DNA of 64,000 nucleotides from Prostheceraeus crozeri (lineage: Eukaryota; Platyhelminthes; Polycladida; Euryleptidae). A model generated the notes under the pieces. The model was not told the origin of the DNA. It did no database searches and was given only the letters and a program-made list of their open reading frames with translations. Positions 47,800 through 58,510 of this stretch are shown here, one piece after another (the first letter of the stretch is position 1; every line of letters begins with the position of its first letter). A program made the position numbers and the translations under genes. The stretch covers positions 124,001 to 188,000 of the forward strand of contig CAJQUW010012439.1 in NCBI GenBank assembly GCA_907163375.1, read 5' to 3'.

Positions 47800-48300
47800 A
47801 AACTTGCATTGCAACTTAGTCATTGAGCCAATTAGTTTGTTTGTTTCGAGCATCCCAACAGAGGATTGTCCTTTCTCTTCCTACGCACGCCTCCCGTCTA
47901 ATCAGACAGCTACTGTTGTGACGTCAAGCTGGTATAATTCACACACCGAGCGCACCGCAGGGTGTAGAAGTATACATCGATTCCCTGTCCGTTTTGACAA
48001 TGCCGCTACAAACCCGACAGAGATGTCTTTTTTTGTTCTGCTAAACAGGTTGGACTTCCTGCTCCTCATCTCGAACACTTTGCCTGCCCGACATCGTGTC
48101 AATTATTAAGTTCGCATCAAGTTGTCTGGGATCTTGCTGAGTCCGTTGCCTTGTCGCGCGGCTTGGTCCAACTGTGATTCTGATAAACCACACTTCGAAC
48201 GTTATAGGATGAAGGCAGTGTAAATCAATGATTGTATGTGTCAATTTGATTCCACTTCCTCCATGACTGCGGAAAAAGACAACGGTTGATGCCATGTGAA
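47800..48300. promoter_or_regulatory. higher-GC island with a full CRE palindrome, possible promoter or first exon
   Basis: About 500 bases with clearly raised GC. A perfect TGACGTCA sits at 47919-47926. Overlapping frames exist on both strands (for example 48041-48295 minus) but none has a recognisable domain. Without a neighbouring gene, the direction and role cannot be decided. Confidence 0.25.
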
Positions 48301-49282
48301 AGATGGGTGAGTCGTTTCACTTTAATGTCACATTATGAAACCCGCTTTAGTTTTAGAAAAAATTGGTTATATGTCCTATTGTTTGTGACTAGCGTAATAG
48401 CTAAACATACATTTGCTGTAGATTATGAATCTCTGCAACTTAAACAATAACGAGATATGCATATTGTACAAACTAATGAATCAATACGATGACATTGTAT
48501 AAGTGAAACGTTTTAAAAACCTGCTAATTAATGCCAGCATGTTGAAACGTCGACAGATCCGGGAGGCTTTGACATTATCTCAAAGAATTTCAATCCTGCA
48601 ATCGCTCAATGAAATTATGTGCACTTTAATCATTTTGCATTGATTTTGATTACATGCAATTAGAATGGACAGCTACCAATCGAATTAAACCATTATGCTC
48701 TATAAACTTTATGCCATAAAAAATTTTCCTCCGTTGATCTTTAGGCTGATTTCAGTTAATAGAAAAAAAAAAAGTTAGAATGTTGCGAAAATCTCAAAAG
48801 TTATCGAAATTTTTCGATTAAACGACAAATGCTCCAACGGTAGAATTATTTTTGTAAGATTATCGCACTAAAAACCTTTTGCTGTAAAATGTGGAAAATT
48901 TGTAAAAATGAATTATCTATTTTGTTCATTTTGTAGCAATGGCTAAATAAGAGTGTTAATTTGGTTTTTTCCTTTTGTTATATGAATATCAGATTGCAAC
49001 AAATTTCACATTGCGTTTAGGCTTTGCTTCAACGGTTTTTTTAAAGGTTCTAAAATTAATTAAGGTATAAAAATTGCATTGTACATTTCAGACCGCAATC
49101 ACTGCCCAATAAAATTAAATATCAAATATGGACGCGGGCTCTACCAAACCAGTTCAATGAGCATCGACGGGAGAGAGAAATTGGCGACCATTTTGTAGAG
49201 GTGAGCTCTAAATTTCTGATATGAATGCAATATTTATGTGAGTTCTCAGTTTGTCACTGCCTCCGAGTGTTTTGAGTTTAGC
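48301..49282. other. no feature recognised
   Basis: AT-rich flank of the giant palindrome. Confidence 0.5.
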
Positions 49283-49291
49283 AGCATTGAG

Positions 49292-50915
49292 ACGTGTGTG
49301 AAGTTAGCACCGCCACTCAGCACCGCCATCTTGAAAATGGAATGTGCCAGTCAAACCAACGGTCAGAATCGATCTAGATGGAGTGTGCCAGCATGTGCCA
49401 CCCATTATTTTGAAAGAATTCTCCCTAGTTTAGGAAAAATCGCTGCTCGAAAGTTCGACATGGTGGTGATGTGAAGTTAGCACCGCCACTAAAACTTTTT
49501 TTCCAAAATACACAATCAAAACATACAAAACACGCACAACAGATAGAAGACCATGAAAAACATTGTGCCAGCAAGTTTCAGCACCTAAATCCCCGTACTT
49601 GCTGAGAAATCAGTCCCCGAAGACACAAAATGGCGGTGACGTGAAGTTAGCACCGCCACTGAAGTCTTTTTTTAAAATACGCAAATAAAACACGCGAGAC
49701 CAAATACAAACTGAGAGATGACCACTCAACAAACATTGTGGCCAGCAAGGTTTCTTCTCCTAAGGGGACGCCGTACTTGCGGAGAAATTAGTCCCCGAAA
49801 AGCTCAATGCGCTGGCGGTGATTGTGATAGTTGGCACCGCCATCTTGAAAAATGGAATGCTGCCAGCTCAAACGAACGATCAGCAATCGCTCTAGATGGA
49901 GTGTGGCAGCATGTAGCCACCCATTATTTTGAAAGATATTACCCCCTGGGAGTTTTAGGGAAAAATCGCTGCTGCGAAAGTTCGACATTGGCGGTGATGT
50001 GAAGACTAGACACCGCCCACTACACAACTTTTTTTTTTCCAAAAATTACTACAATCAAAACATACAAAACACGACACCAGAAAATAACAGATAGAAGACC
50101 CAGGAAATAACAAACTTCGTGCCAGGCAAGTTTTCAGCACCTAAATCCCCGTACTTGCTGAGAAATCAGTCCCCGAAGCCCACAAAATGGTGCGGTGAAG
50201 TGGAAGTTTAGAGCACCCGCCACTGAAGTCTTTTTTAAAATACGCAAATAAAACACGCCGAGACAAGTATCAACTGGAGCAGATGACCAGTCACAAACAT
50301 ATGTGCCAGCAAGTTTCTTCTCCTACCAGACCGCCGTACATTGCTGAGAAATTAGTCCCCGGAAATCACTATTTGGTGGTCGATGTGAAGGTTGGCACCT
50401 TGCCATCTTGAAAAATGCATGCTGCCAGTTCAAACCAACCGATCAGAATCGATCTAGATGGAGTGTGCCAGCATGTGCCCATCGATATTTCACGAAAAAT
50501 CCCACCACGTTCGGTGGGGCAAAACCAACCGAACTGCTCAATGGCGGTGATGTGAAGTCTGTCACCGCCAACTTGAAAAAATCGTATGTGCCATTCACAA
50601 CCAACGGTCAGATCCTCGATTCTAGATCGGAGTGTGTCAGATTTGCACTCGTTTATTTCACGAATAAACCACCACCAACACAGTCGTGGAAAACCAACCC
50701 AAAAGCTCACTGGCGGGGAAGTGAAGTTGTCCCCGCCATTCTGAAAAATTGTATGTGCCAGTCAAACCAACGTCAGAATCGATCTAGAAGAGTTGTTAGC
50801 ATTTGCCACTCTTTTAATTCACGAAAACCCACCACAGTACGGCTGGGAAAACCAACCCCGACTGCTCAATGGCGGTGATGTGAAGTTGGTCACCGCCAGT
50901 GAATGTTTTTTCCAA
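49292..50915. repeat. tandem array in left arm of the palindrome
   Basis: Units of about 150-190 bp meet at a recurring short palindromic junction, GGCGGTGA-(TGTGAAGTTAG)-CACCGCC, seen for example at 49631, 49813, 49986, 50540 and 50870. Two unit types alternate, one with CCCCGTACTTGCTGAG and one with GATCGATCTAGATGGAG text. Copies between 49700 and 50700 differ by many one-base insertions. Confidence 0.8.
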
Positions 50916-52290
50916 AATTGGGACCACTCCAAATGGAGGTATTGTAAAATTATTTTCCAACTTCAGCACTTAAACCGGTTTGCTTACTGGCTATACAGAT
51001 ATCAATGCAAATGCGAATATCTCGACAGGAGTGTCATACCGTTCATGTGCCTGAAGAACTGTTAACAGAAAGCTGAAGCTATTACTTTGTTCAAAACTTC
51101 TGTAAGACAAGTGAAGGCATTTGACGAGTATAATGCAATGGCCATAACTAGCGAAGACATTACTTTCTTATTAAAGGCCATTGATGAATAGCATTCGATT
51201 CGTTTCTTGTTTCCCCGTCGATGAAGGAGAGAGAGTACGCGACTTACACACGGCAAAAACTATTCGGTAATAGTTTGAATTTTCATTTGACATAACGACG
51301 CCCATGAGTGGTCAGTTTTCGGTTACCCATACTGAATCAACTATATCGTTAAAACATTTTCATCTGATTTATAGCCGTGGCAAAATATATTCCACCGGCA
51401 TGCGAATTAATATACAGCCTGTACAACTTTAAAACAAGAATGATTAAATAAATGTGTTTATGAAATAATGAAAATACTCTACGCAATCAGAATTAGCATA
51501 TTGGTGACTTCTCAGCTCAGATCATAATGAAGTAGATGAGTCCTCTCAATATCCCTTGAATTTTGCAGTATGGCTTGCACATCCAGCTGGAATCAGAAAT
51601 TCTCTGAAGTCAATTGAAACATTGATAGAAAACAATGTATGGACAATAATCTACAACATTATTAGTGTCATGATGTGCAGTACATCTTTATCACAGTTTG
51701 ATGATTCTTGATGAACAATTGAAACAATAACATATAGGAGACTCGAAGGGCCCATATTTCCAGCGTTGTTCAGACTTGCTTCATCGAAGAAGCATGATGC
51801 TCAATCTGAGTTTGTGGTGCCTGTTCAAACATAGACGTATGCGGATCACTATGTGGATATCCTAATATACTTCACTCTATGCTTTCAAAGGTGCGCACAT
51901 CTTTTGCGCAAAGGAATTCATATAAACTTACATCGTTCATCCACCATAGAGATAGGTTCTAACCTACAGTGGAAACAGAAGTTCTAATTAAATTGAGGAT
52001 ATGACCCAGCCTTCTTAACGATGGATACCCATACGAGGTTTTGAAAAACATTCGAGCGGGCTCGGTTTGTATAACCCAATTAATTGTCTGGAAAATTTTT
52101 TATCTTTTCTCTCGATCCGCCACCAAAATTGCGGGAATTTTTAGGAATCTCATCAGGTGTGTGTTTAAACACATTTCATTAATCATTCTTGTTTTAAGTT
52201 GTATCAAGGCTGTAAATTAATCGCATGCCGTGAATATATTTTCCAACGCGCAAACTAGCGGCCTTGAACAATGTATTATCGATATATTGA

Positions 52291-52593
52291 TCATATGGGT
52301 AACCGAAAACCTGACCAATCATGGGACGTCGTTGGTACAAATAACAAATTCAAACTCATTAACCAATAGTTTATTGCCGTTCTGTAAGTCGCGAACTCTC
52401 CTACCTTCATGCGGGGGGAAAACAATAAACGAATTCGAATGCCTATTTTTTTTCCACTCAATTGGCCTTTACCTTCAAGAAAAGTAAGTCTTCCTACGTT
52501 TATGCCATTGAAATATACTCGTTCCAAACTGCCTTCACCTGGTCTTACAGAGTTTGTTGAACAAAGTAATAGCTTCAGCTCTTCTGTTAACAT
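52291..52593 (-). CDS. 100-codon open frame in inner right arm, unknown
   Basis: The minus-strand frame starts MLTEELKLLLCSTNS and includes VYFNGINVGRLTFLEGKGQ. It lies in the non-repetitive inner arm. The inverted counterpart at about 51060-51330 is present but does not stay open. It could be a relic of a protein of the autonomous partner, or chance. No known transposase motif is visible. Confidence 0.25.
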   Translation of the reverse strand: MLTEELKLLLCSTNSVRPGEGSLERVYFNGINVGRLTFLEGKGQLSGKKIGIRIRLLFSPRMKVGEFATYRTAINYWLMSLNLLFVPTTSHDWSGFRLPI

Positions 52594-53384
52594 GTTACAG
52601 GAACGATGACGGTATTACACCTGTCCGAGAATATTCGCCATTTGCAATTGATATCTGGTATAGCCAGTAAGCAAACGGTTTAATGCTAAGAAACAAGAAG
52701 TCGGAAAATTTTACAATACCTCCATTGAGTGGTCCCAATTTTCGGACAACAAAAAAAACAATTCAACTGGCTGGTGACTAAACTTCACATCACCCGCCAT
52801 TGAGCATTCGGGTGTGGTTTTCCACAGGAGCTGTGGTCGGGGTTTTTTCGTGAAGATAAACGAGTGGCACGGCTTGGCACACTCCATCTAGAGGCGATTG
52901 CCGAACCGTTTGGATTTGACTGGGCACATGCATTTTTCAAGATGGCGGCCGTGCCCAACTACCACATCACCGCCAAAGAGTGAATTTCGGGGACTAGATG
53001 TTGCGCAGCTTCCGAAAAGTTAACGGCGTCATTCGGGAGTAGAAACTTGCAGGCACAATGTTTGTGCATGCGTCTCCTATCTGATGTTCATGCTTCGAAC
53101 GTTTTATTTGCGCCTATTTTAAATAAAATAACTTCAGTGGCGGTGAGAGCGCGTATCCTGCTCACATCCACCACCATGTCGAACTTTCCGAGCAGAAGAT
53201 GTTTCACTAAACTTGGGCGGCGAAAGTCTCTTTCTATAATAATGGGTGCGCACATGCTCCACACTTCCCATCTAGATCAGATTCTGACGGAGGAAAGTTC
53301 GTTATGACTGCACTATGGAAAGTGGGGCCATTTTTCAAGATGGCGGTGCCAACTTCAGTGACATCTCACCGCCAGCAGCAAGGG

Positions 53385-53865
53385 TGAGGGAGGGGGGATG
53401 GTGACAGAGAGAAAAACCACACGCAACAAGTTCCGACAAACAGCGAAAGTCCTATTAAGGCACATCCCGCCAGGACAACGAGCTACCTTGGAGTAAGATT
53501 GCAGAGAATAAGCGCTGGGACCACCCCCCCCCCCTCACCAGCGGCAACCCAGCACACCCCGAGCTTGTGAGGCGAGTCCCGCCCAACGTAAGATGGCGCT
53601 CTCTCCAAGGTATCTACAACACCACAGTAGACCACACGGCTTGCGCTCTCGATTTGTATATCTATCTATTTCCTCCTCCCGCACTAAACTATACATTATT
53701 AACCAGCACTCTAAACCACCACTAAATTGCCCCTCTCACCCTCCTGTACTAAGCTACCTAGTATTATCTCTCTCGCGTTTCAGCACCCTCACCCCCCCCC
53801 ATTATGCCCACATAAGCCTTCCTACTCCCACCCGTATTATAATAATCCCCCCTCGATCAAATACC
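53385..53865. other. C/T-rich block unique to the right arm
   Basis: About 480 bases with CCCCCCCCCC and CCCTCACC runs and no counterpart in the left arm. The array resumes at about 53870 with TTTCGGGGGCTAATTTCT. It is either an insertion into the right arm or an assembly artefact. Confidence 0.55.
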
Positions 53866-54930
53866 TTACTTTCGGGGGCTAATTTCTCCGCAAGTTACGG
53901 CGTCTAAGGAGAACGAAACTTGTCTGGCACAATGTTTGTGATGGTCCATCTCTCAGTTGTATTTGTCCTCGCGATTGTATTTATTTGCGTAATTTTAAAA
54001 AAAAGATCTTTCAATGGTGGCGGTGCCTAACTTCACGTCACCGCCATTTTGTTGTCTTTCGTGCGGACATGATTTCCATCAATAAAAGGCTACGGGTATC
54101 ATTAGGTCGCTGAAAACCTTGCTGGCACAATGTTTTTTCCATGGTCTTCTATCTGTTGTGGCGTGTTTTGTATGTTTTGATTGTGTAAATTGGAAAAAAA
54201 GTTTTTCAGTGGCGTGCTAACTTCACATCACCGCCATGTCGAACTTTTCGAGCAGCGATTTTTCCTAAAACACCTCAGGGGGAATTCTTTCTCAAAATAA
54301 TGGGTGGCACATGCTGGCACACTCCATCTAGATCGATTCTGACCGTTTCGTTTGACTGGCAACATTCCCTTTTTCAAGAATGGCGGTGCTAACTTCACAT
54401 CACCGCCAGCCGCATTGAGCTTTCGGGGGCTAATTTCTCAGCAAGTACGGCGTCTTGAGGAGAAGAAACTTGCTGGCACAATGTTTGTGATGGTCATCTC
54501 TCAGTTGTATTTGTCTCGCGTGTTTTATTTGCGTATTTTAAAAAAAGACTTCAGTGGCGGTGCTAACTTCACGTCACCGCCATTTTGTGTCTTCGGGGAC
54601 TGATTTCTCAGCAAGTACGGGGATTTAGGTGCTGAAACTTGCTGGCACAATGTTTTTCATGGTCTTCTATCTGTTGTGCGTGTTTTGTATGTTTTGATTG
54701 TGTATTTTGGAAAAAAAGTTTTAGTGGCGGTGCTAACTTCACATCACCGCCATGTCGAACTTTCGAGCAGCGATTTTTCCTAAACTAGGGGGAATTCTTT
54801 CAAAATAATGGGTGGCACATGCTGGCACACTCCATCTAGATCGATTCTGACCGTTGGTTTGTCTGGCACATTCCATTTTCAAGATGGCGGTGCTGAGTGG
54901 CGGTGCTAACTTCACACACGTAGCATTGAG

Positions 54931-55689
54931 TCATTCTGCTGTTAGTCCCTGGAACGTTTCGTGGCAAGATGACAGTGATCAACAGCAGTTTATCATACGT
55001 GTGGCCTAAATATTGCATAGAAATAATAAGCGAAAATGGCAAGCAATGCGAATGTTCATTTATGAATTGTAATTTTGCATGTAAATACAAAGGCTCCATT
55101 ATTTTGCATTTTAGAGACGAACCACTGGTCTACAGGAATTTATGCCGAAAATACAACTATTTGTAATCAAACCATTTCATTGAGTCTTTATGGCATGGAA
55201 GAAACTTAGAATTTCTGCAAGCCTACAATTGTTTAGCAGAGATGAGTCTCACACTTTTTGTCTCTGTCTCCGAATGTTATGGTTTTGACTGTTCTATATC
55301 CACTACTGTTGATCCATGAGCATTTCGTGGCAGTATGACGTTGAGCAGCATCTTTTTGTGTTATGTTAGATGTGTAAGGATGTCTACAGGAAGTCAGCGA
55401 ACTAGGCTTCATATATGATAATAGGGTACAGCGAATATCAACCGAGCAGCTAGCTTTTCAATGAAGCAAGCGATTAGCGCGCTACATTGGCATTCGAAAA
55501 GCATCGCTAATCGCGAGCGAACAGCAGCGTTTTTGCTCCTAAATTAGCAAGCTTTTCGCCAGCATTTTGCGAGACAAAACGGAAGCTATGCGCACGTTAT
55601 TCGCTCGAGATATGTGCTAGCTAATCACGAGCTTTTTTCCCAGCGGGAAGGAGGAACTGTGAGGCAAGGGGTGGGATGTGGGAAGGATA
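54931..55689. other. no gene; short inverted words
   Basis: 55470-55630 contains several GCGATTAGCGCG / CGCTAATCGCGAGC / AGCTTTTCG words in both orientations, suggesting a folded repeat. Otherwise nothing was recognised. Confidence 0.4.
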
Positions 55690-56520
55690 GAGTGAGAAAA
55701 GGGTAGGTTTTGATGGTTTTGGGATGAAAAAGTCTATTTTTCGGCATGCAGGAGTGCTCGGATGTGAAAACAGAGGGCAGATTCGGAATCTACGTGAAAT
55801 TTTGGGTTAGGAAGGTTGTTTCCAGCTCAATCATAGAGAAAAAATTTTGAGAACGTCCCCCCCCCTCTGGAACGAGACTTCCAACTTTGGTTCTAGAGAT
55901 CGTAGAAAGTCGTGTGATAGCTCATTTGAAAGCTAAGAGTGAGAAAAATGCAGTGGAAAGCTCAGTTTGGTCCTATCTTCCTGGGGTTAAAGAGGAAAAT
56001 GGCAGGAAAACGTCATAGTTGGAAAAGGCAGGTTTTGGATGTTTTGAGATGAGAAAGTCCCTTTTTCGACATGAAGGAGTGCTCGGACGGGAAAACGGAG
56101 TGCAAATTCAGACGTTTTGGCCAATTTTGGGTCTAGGAACTTCTTTCCAGCTCAATCGGAGAGAATAAGTTCTGACCTCCCCCCCTCTGGAACGAGACTT
56201 CCAACCTTGGTTGTAGAGATCGTAGAAAGTCGTGCAATAGCTCGTTTGAAAGCTAAGAGTGAGAAAAGTTCAGTGGAAGAAACGGATTGTTCATATCTGC
56301 CTTCGTTTAGATGTGAGACGCCATTGAAAATTTTGGACATTGGCGAAAAAGTGACAGTTAGAATCTTTACGAAAATGGCTCTAGCGGGTAAACGAAGCCT
56401 CGGACGGGAAAACAGAGACCAGATTTGGAATCAGCGTGCCATTCTGCATCTAAAAGGTGAATTTTAAGTCAATCGGAGCACTAGAACAGGAGATAGACGT
56501 GTTTAAGGTTTTTGGATGAT
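55690..56520. repeat. tandem repeat, about 2.5 units of 325 bp
   Basis: The word GGAGTGCTCGGA recurs at 55751 and 56076 (325-bp spacing), with a partial third unit around 56395 (CTCGGACGGGAAAACAGAG). Shared blocks include TCTGGAACGAGACTTCCAAC and GATCGTAGAAAGTCGTG. Frames here (56117-56467) arise from the repeat and show no domain. Confidence 0.85.
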
Positions 56521-56539
56521 GGATATTACGTCATCAGCT

Positions 56540-56600
56540 GATCGCCACAAACTATATAAGTGGAAACTCTACTTGTGGAAATCAGTTCTCCTCCCGACTG
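56540..56600 (+). promoter_or_regulatory. candidate TATA core promoter
   Basis: CTATATAAGTGG at about 56551 lies within GC-balanced sequence, with GTCATCAGCTGATC just upstream and a TCAGTTCTCC initiator-like word about 30 bases downstream. It resembles an RNA polymerase II core promoter reading right. No transcript evidence, so tentative. Confidence 0.3.
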
Positions 56601-56989
56601 GGTTGGGGTAGGTGAACTCCGGAGCTCTGATGATAGCATCGGACATTCCAAATTTCGGGTTTCTGTTAGAAAATTGACTTAGAAAATTTCATTGCTGACA
56701 TCAGCAAAGGCGTGAGACTTAAATGTTCGCCAGGAGATGGCCTTCGTCTCCAGGCCATAAAAGACTCCAAAACTTCAAAGGATTCTAACTTTGCTTCTAC
56801 AAGTCCGTTTGACTTGATTCAAAAAAGGTTCGATCGCTATTGATCAGACCTATAGTGACAGATTACTTATGAAATTTCATAAGTAGTGCTAAAACGTCGA
56901 AAAATTTAAATTCACTATTTTTGGAGGTTTTCTGGGGTTTTCGACCCTGCTGAAGTCAATGAAGGCATGGTTAAGTGTGTACAAGCCAC

Positions 56990-57625
56990 ATATGATACAA
57001 GCGACTTCTCACTGAAAGCGAGCATGACACGGAGAGTTTTGCTGTAATATTCCACTGACAGGGTGTTCCTTCGGGACGGCGGATGATGCCGTAGTGATGA
57101 GTGTGGCAAGGGAGTGTGTCATATTTTAGACCGAAACCTCTGGGGCAACTCATGTTGGGCATTTGACACAGTTCTCAACGTAGCACTTTGAACGCCAATC
57201 GGTTGAGTCTTAGCTATCTTGTCATGGGTGGCATCCAAACATCTCCATTGCTAAACGCTTGTGAATCACGGCTTGCTATCCCTCTCTACGGCTTGCTATG
57301 AAGCTGATCAAAGCAACGACTTGGGATTTTTCCTCTTGTAAATAACTCCACCGGTTTCCATGTCTGGATATCAAGTCACTGACGGTGCAAGTCACGGAGA
57401 TTTTCGGTGTCATACATCCTGTTGGTGGGCGTTCTTTCGAGACAGTGGTGAAGTCCGTAGCGATGAGTACTGCACGGGACGTGGGCAATGGTAATCCTTG
57501 TGAAACCTCTCTGCGTCATGTTTCCAAGTGGTTGCCTGTCGTCTCAACGTTGTACTCTGACCGCCAGGGCGACATTTAGCTATCTGCCACAGGTTACCTC
57601 ATAAAATCTCCATTGCACTTGTCTC
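56990..57625. repeat. diverged tandem duplication, about 325-360-bp spacing
   Basis: 56990-57240 and 57315-57610 share the order GCGACTT/ACGACTT, CACGGAGA, GTTCTTTCGAGACAG-like text, CGTAG(T/C)GATGAGT, GAAACCTCT, TCTCAACGT, TTAGCTATCT and ATCTCCATTGC. Many substitutions separate the two. The spacing is close to the 325-bp unit to the left, hinting at one older array. Confidence 0.6.
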
Positions 57626-57779
57626 CCGACTGTTGTCCATACATGGGAGAATGAACCATGAGTTCTGCTTGTCTCTATCACGGAGACGAAATGATGAAGG
57701 GATTAAACGGGAGGCCACCCTTGCGCCACACGCAACCACACGCTCATTTCTCTCTTCGCTAGTGAACAAGCTCTTGTGA

Positions 57780-58510
57780 ACGTAGTCAGAAACTTCATCA
57801 TGTTGTACAGAAGTTTTACTGCAACACAGGCTGATGTATAGTTAGAAAGTTTGATCATGACGTTTTATGAAACACAAATGTCATAAAATGTAAGCGTTAG
57901 TGTAGTCAAATAATGTTACCGTGACACACATTTGAGAAAGTAGAGTTTAATCATCGAAGTTTTATTCGTGAGTGTCATCAGAAAGTGTATCATGGTTTGC
58001 AAAAGCAAAGTTTAGTGTAGTCAAATAGTTTTTCCGCGACACACGTTTGTGAAAGTAAAGTTTGATCATCGAAGTTTCATTCGTAAGTTTCGTCAGAAAG
58101 TGTATCATGGTTTGCAGAAGCAACGTTTAGTGTAGTCAAATAGTTTTACCGCGACTCACGTTTGTAAAAGTAAAGTTTGATCATCGAAGTTTTATTCGTG
58201 AGTGTCGTCAGAAAGTGTATCATGGCTTGCAAAAACAACATTTAGTGTAGTCAAATAGTTTTACGGCAACGCATGTTTGTGAAAGTAAAGTTTGATCATT
58301 GAAGTTTTATTCGTGAGTATAGTCGGAAAGTATATCATGTTGTACAAAAGTCCTACTGTAACACAGGTTGATGTATAGTTAGAAAGTTTGATCATGACGT
58401 TTTATGAAACACAAACGTCATAAAATGTAAGCGTTAGTGTAGTCAAATAGTTTTTACCACAACACACGTTTGTGAAAGTAAAGTTTGATCATTGAAGTTT
58501 TATGACTGAC
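57780..58510. repeat. tandem array with 115-bp unit
   Basis: The word TTTGTGAAAGTAAAGTTTGATCAT or variants starts units at 57931, 58046, 58161 and 58276 (exactly 115 apart), with a fifth start at 58469. The units also share GAAAGTGTATCATGGTTTGC and TTAGTGTAGTCAAATAG. A larger block with CACAGGTTGATGTATAGTT occurs before the first and after the fourth unit, so the array has a higher-order form. Confidence 0.9.

Larger units (their letters stand above)
49292..54921. mobile_element. foldback-like giant palindromic element, 5.6 kb, 9-bp target duplication
   Basis: The target duplication AGCATTGAG is perfect (49283-49291 and 54922-54930). Both termini read ACGTGTGTGAAGTTAGCACC inward. The left arm spans about 49292-51470 and the right arm about 52156-54921; they are inverted copies around a ~0.7-kb spacer. 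Outer arms consist of about ten ~170-bp tandem units each, while the inner ~550 bp of each arm is non-repetitive (for example CTGAAGCTATTACTTTG on the left, its inverse on the right). Long internally repetitive arms with a 9-bp duplication match Drosophila Foldback architecture or a long-arm Mutator-like element. No transposase was found. Confidence 0.85.

Noticed and set aside
50408-50878. 156-codon open frame in the left palindrome arm
   Set aside because: It lies across tandem units, is rich in Asn/Arg/Lys from repeat text, and shows no domain; a repeat-generated frame.
53593-53907. 104-codon Pro/Ser/Leu-rich frame
   Set aside because: Produced by the C/T-rich block unique to the right arm; composition alone explains it.
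57931-58510. CRISPR array
   Set aside because: The 115-bp units repeat along their full length with no unique spacers, in an animal genome; a minisatellite.
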